Shown one piece after another: positions 6,430 through 7,469 of a DNA stretch of 7,469 nt (positions within the stretch are counted from its first letter, which is position 1; each line of letters opens with the position of its first letter). A program made the position numbers and the translations under genes. The notes beneath the pieces were generated by a model, which was not told the origin of the DNA, did no database searches, and saw nothing but the letters and a program-made list of their open reading frames with translations. This stretch comes from a bacterium (lineage in GTDB: Bacteria; Vulcanimicrobiota; Xenobia; Xenobiales; Xenobiaceae). The stretch lies in the NCBI GenBank assembly GCA_022839105.1, contig JALHDH010000136.1, positions 1-7,469 of the forward strand. Direction: 5' to 3'.

Positions 6430-6434
6430 ACAAG

Positions 6435-6953
6435 ATGACTCAACTCGGCGGTCCCGACGGCAGGCCCCAGGGGCGCGACCTGGCCCGTGAGGCCAGCGAC
6501 GTGCTTAACTACAACCAGCAACTGGTCCAGTTCGCCGACTCCAAGGCGGGCACGCTGATCCTGATCAACAGCCTCTTCGTGGCCTCCATGGGGGCGGGCT
6601 CGGTCTCCGCCTCCGGACCCCTGGTCGAGATGGCTCGGGGCCTGACGGTGCTGGCCTCGGCTGCGGCGGTGGTGCTGTGCCTGGTGGTGGTGATGAGCCG
6701 CCAGGAGGCGCCGGCCCAGGCCCGGGCGGACCTTCTCTTCTTTGCCGACATCCTCAAGCGCCCGAACGCCTCCCACTACGCCTCGGAGTTCGTGCGCACG
6801 CCGCTCGAGGTCCAGGTGGACGACATGCTGCATCGGACCTACGTGCTGGCCCGGATCGCCCAGCGCAAGTTCCAGACCTATGGCCAGGCCCAGACCGTCA
6901 CCGCCTTCTCGGGCACCCTCTGGCTCCTGGTGCACCTGGCGGGGATCTTCTAG
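6435..6953 (+). CDS. Small membrane protein of the Pycsar effector (PycTM / DUF5706) type
   Basis: A 172-residue membrane protein. Its pattern matches, from memory, the DUF5706/PycTM family: an amphipathic N-terminal helix ending FADSKAG (33-39), transmembrane helices at about 40-58 and 67-87, the motif LLFFADI (100-106), then a long polar helix (about 123-155) containing ARIAQRKFQTYG, and a final hydrophobic segment (156-172). In Pycsar anti-phage defence, such proteins respond to cyclic CMP or UMP made by a neighbouring cyclase and damage the inner membrane. Here no cyclase or other nucleotide-signalling gene is in view. The upstream neighbour is the kelch gene (148 nt away), and the downstream gene is convergent. 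Related stand-alone proteins exist with unknown roles, so defence is only a possibility. The start at 6435 follows the strong AGGAGGT. Family assignment is fairly confident; function is not. Confidence 0.75.
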   Translation: MTQLGGPDGRPQGRDLAREASDVLNYNQQLVQFADSKAGTLILINSLFVASMGAGSVSASGPLVEMARGLTVLASAAAVVLCLVVVMSRQEAPAQARADLLFFADILKRPNASHYASEFVRTPLEVQVDDMLHRTYVLARIAQRKFQTYGQAQTVTAFSGTLWLLVHLAGIF

Positions 6954-7469
6954 GAGAGTCGACCTCGCAGGGCCGCCGTCAGGCCCGAGCCCGTGATCGG
7001 GATGGCCACGGCCGAGCCTGCGGCCAGCAGAGCCCGCACGGCCAGCATCATCGGAGGGGCCTCCAGGCCGCGCTGCCCCAGGAGCGCCGCGAGCTGCCCG
7101 AAGGCCAGGACCGTCAGCATGGCCAGCAACCAGCGCAGCCACCAGGGGGCATCGACGAGTTCCTCGATCAGGTGGGGCCCCAGGAGGGGGCCGGGACGGG
7201 CCCTCTGCCAGGCCAGGAGGGCCACCAGGGTCTGGGCGGCCAGGGCCGGCAGGAGCAGGGCGATGGTCTTGAAGGGGAGGCTCAGCCAGGTCTGGACCAG
7301 AAGCCCCGCGAGCAGGACCAGGAGCAGGCTGAAGACCGGGAGCGGCCAGAGCCTCCTGGCGGGTGGCCGAGGCGCCTCCACCAGGCTGCTCACGTCCACC
7401 ACCTTGTCCACCTTCAGCCCGCGGAGATTCATCTCGGCGTAGAAGTCGTACAGGGACGCGGCCTCGACC
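6950..7469 (-). CDS. Multi-pass membrane protein of unknown function, C-terminal part
   Basis: The frame is open from the window end to the TAG at 6950-6952, giving at least 172 residues. An ATG occurs at 7430-7432, but the codons before it (AASLYDFYAE) read like protein and there is no clear ribosome site, so the true start probably lies outside the window. Counting from that internal Met, hydrophobic helices are at about 30-50, 54-75, 97-119 and 127-148, indicating four membrane passes. The preceding segment, LKVDKVVDVSSLVEA, is soluble and could follow a larger N-terminal domain. I recognise no family. It is convergent with the Pycsar-like gene and shares a four-nt overlap with it, so the two are not one operon. 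It cannot be called that gene's partner without seeing the rest. Confidence 0.75.
   Translation of the reverse strand, partial: VEAASLYDFYAEMNLRGLKVDKVVDVSSLVEAPRPPARRLWPLPVFSLLLVLLAGLLVQTWLSLPFKTIALLLPALAAQTLVALLAWQRARPGPLLGPHLIEELVDAPWWLRWLLAMLTVLAFGQLAALLGQRGLEAPPMMLAVRALLAAGSAVAIPITGSGLTAALRGRLS

Noticed and set aside
4490..6433. A 647-residue minus-strand open frame opposite the kelch gene
   Set aside because: It has Gly/Gln/Arg-rich composition, no domain and no ribosome site, whereas the plus strand gives a signal peptide and six kelch blades.
6435..7469. A complete two-gene Pycsar or CBASS defence operon
   Set aside because: The neighbour is convergent, not co-directional, and its visible part is only a membrane region without cyclase motifs.

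Overview
The window is strongly G+C-rich and densely coded, with most genes preceded by good Shine-Dalgarno sequences. Two products carry cleavable (Sec-type) signal peptides and two are membrane proteins. This suggests a free-living, high-GC, probably Gram-negative bacterium (for example a myxobacterial, Eisenbacteria-like or Gemmatimonadota-like lineage). Nothing in the sequence fixes the phylum.

Layout. Positions 1-3701 (minus strand) hold, in order of transcription, a MoxR-type AAA+ ATPase (TTG start at 3701), a 727-residue protein overlapping it by 11 nt, and, after 106 nt, the first 192 codons of a glycerol kinase that runs off the window start. The 727-residue protein has an N-terminal TraB/EreA/Tiki-superfamily domain and a large unrecognised C-terminal part. 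A plausible sigma70 promoter lies just upstream of the ATPase gene. Positions 3801-4265 (minus strand) encode a small exported protein made almost entirely of 22-residue tandem repeats. A 230-nt divergent intergenic region rich in inverted repeats follows. On the plus strand, 4496-6286 encodes an exported six-blade kelch-propeller protein with an unrecognised C-terminal half. Then, at 6435-6953, comes a small membrane protein resembling the Pycsar effector (PycTM, DUF5706) family. A convergent minus-strand multi-pass membrane protein (6950 to past the window end) shares a CTAG double stop with it.

How the parts may work together. The ATPase and the TraB-like protein are almost certainly a translationally coupled pair: an AAA+ remodeller with a putative hydrolase-fold partner. 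This recalls known MoxR-centred modules, but no von Willebrand A (vWA) gene is visible. The Pycsar-like gene stands alone, with no cyclase in the window, so a complete Pycsar system cannot be claimed. The repeat protein and the kelch protein are both exported and divergently arranged, and may act at the cell envelope. No tRNA, rRNA, CRISPR array, insertion sequence or phage gene was seen. No gene-free stretch exceeds 300 nt; the largest is 4266-4495.
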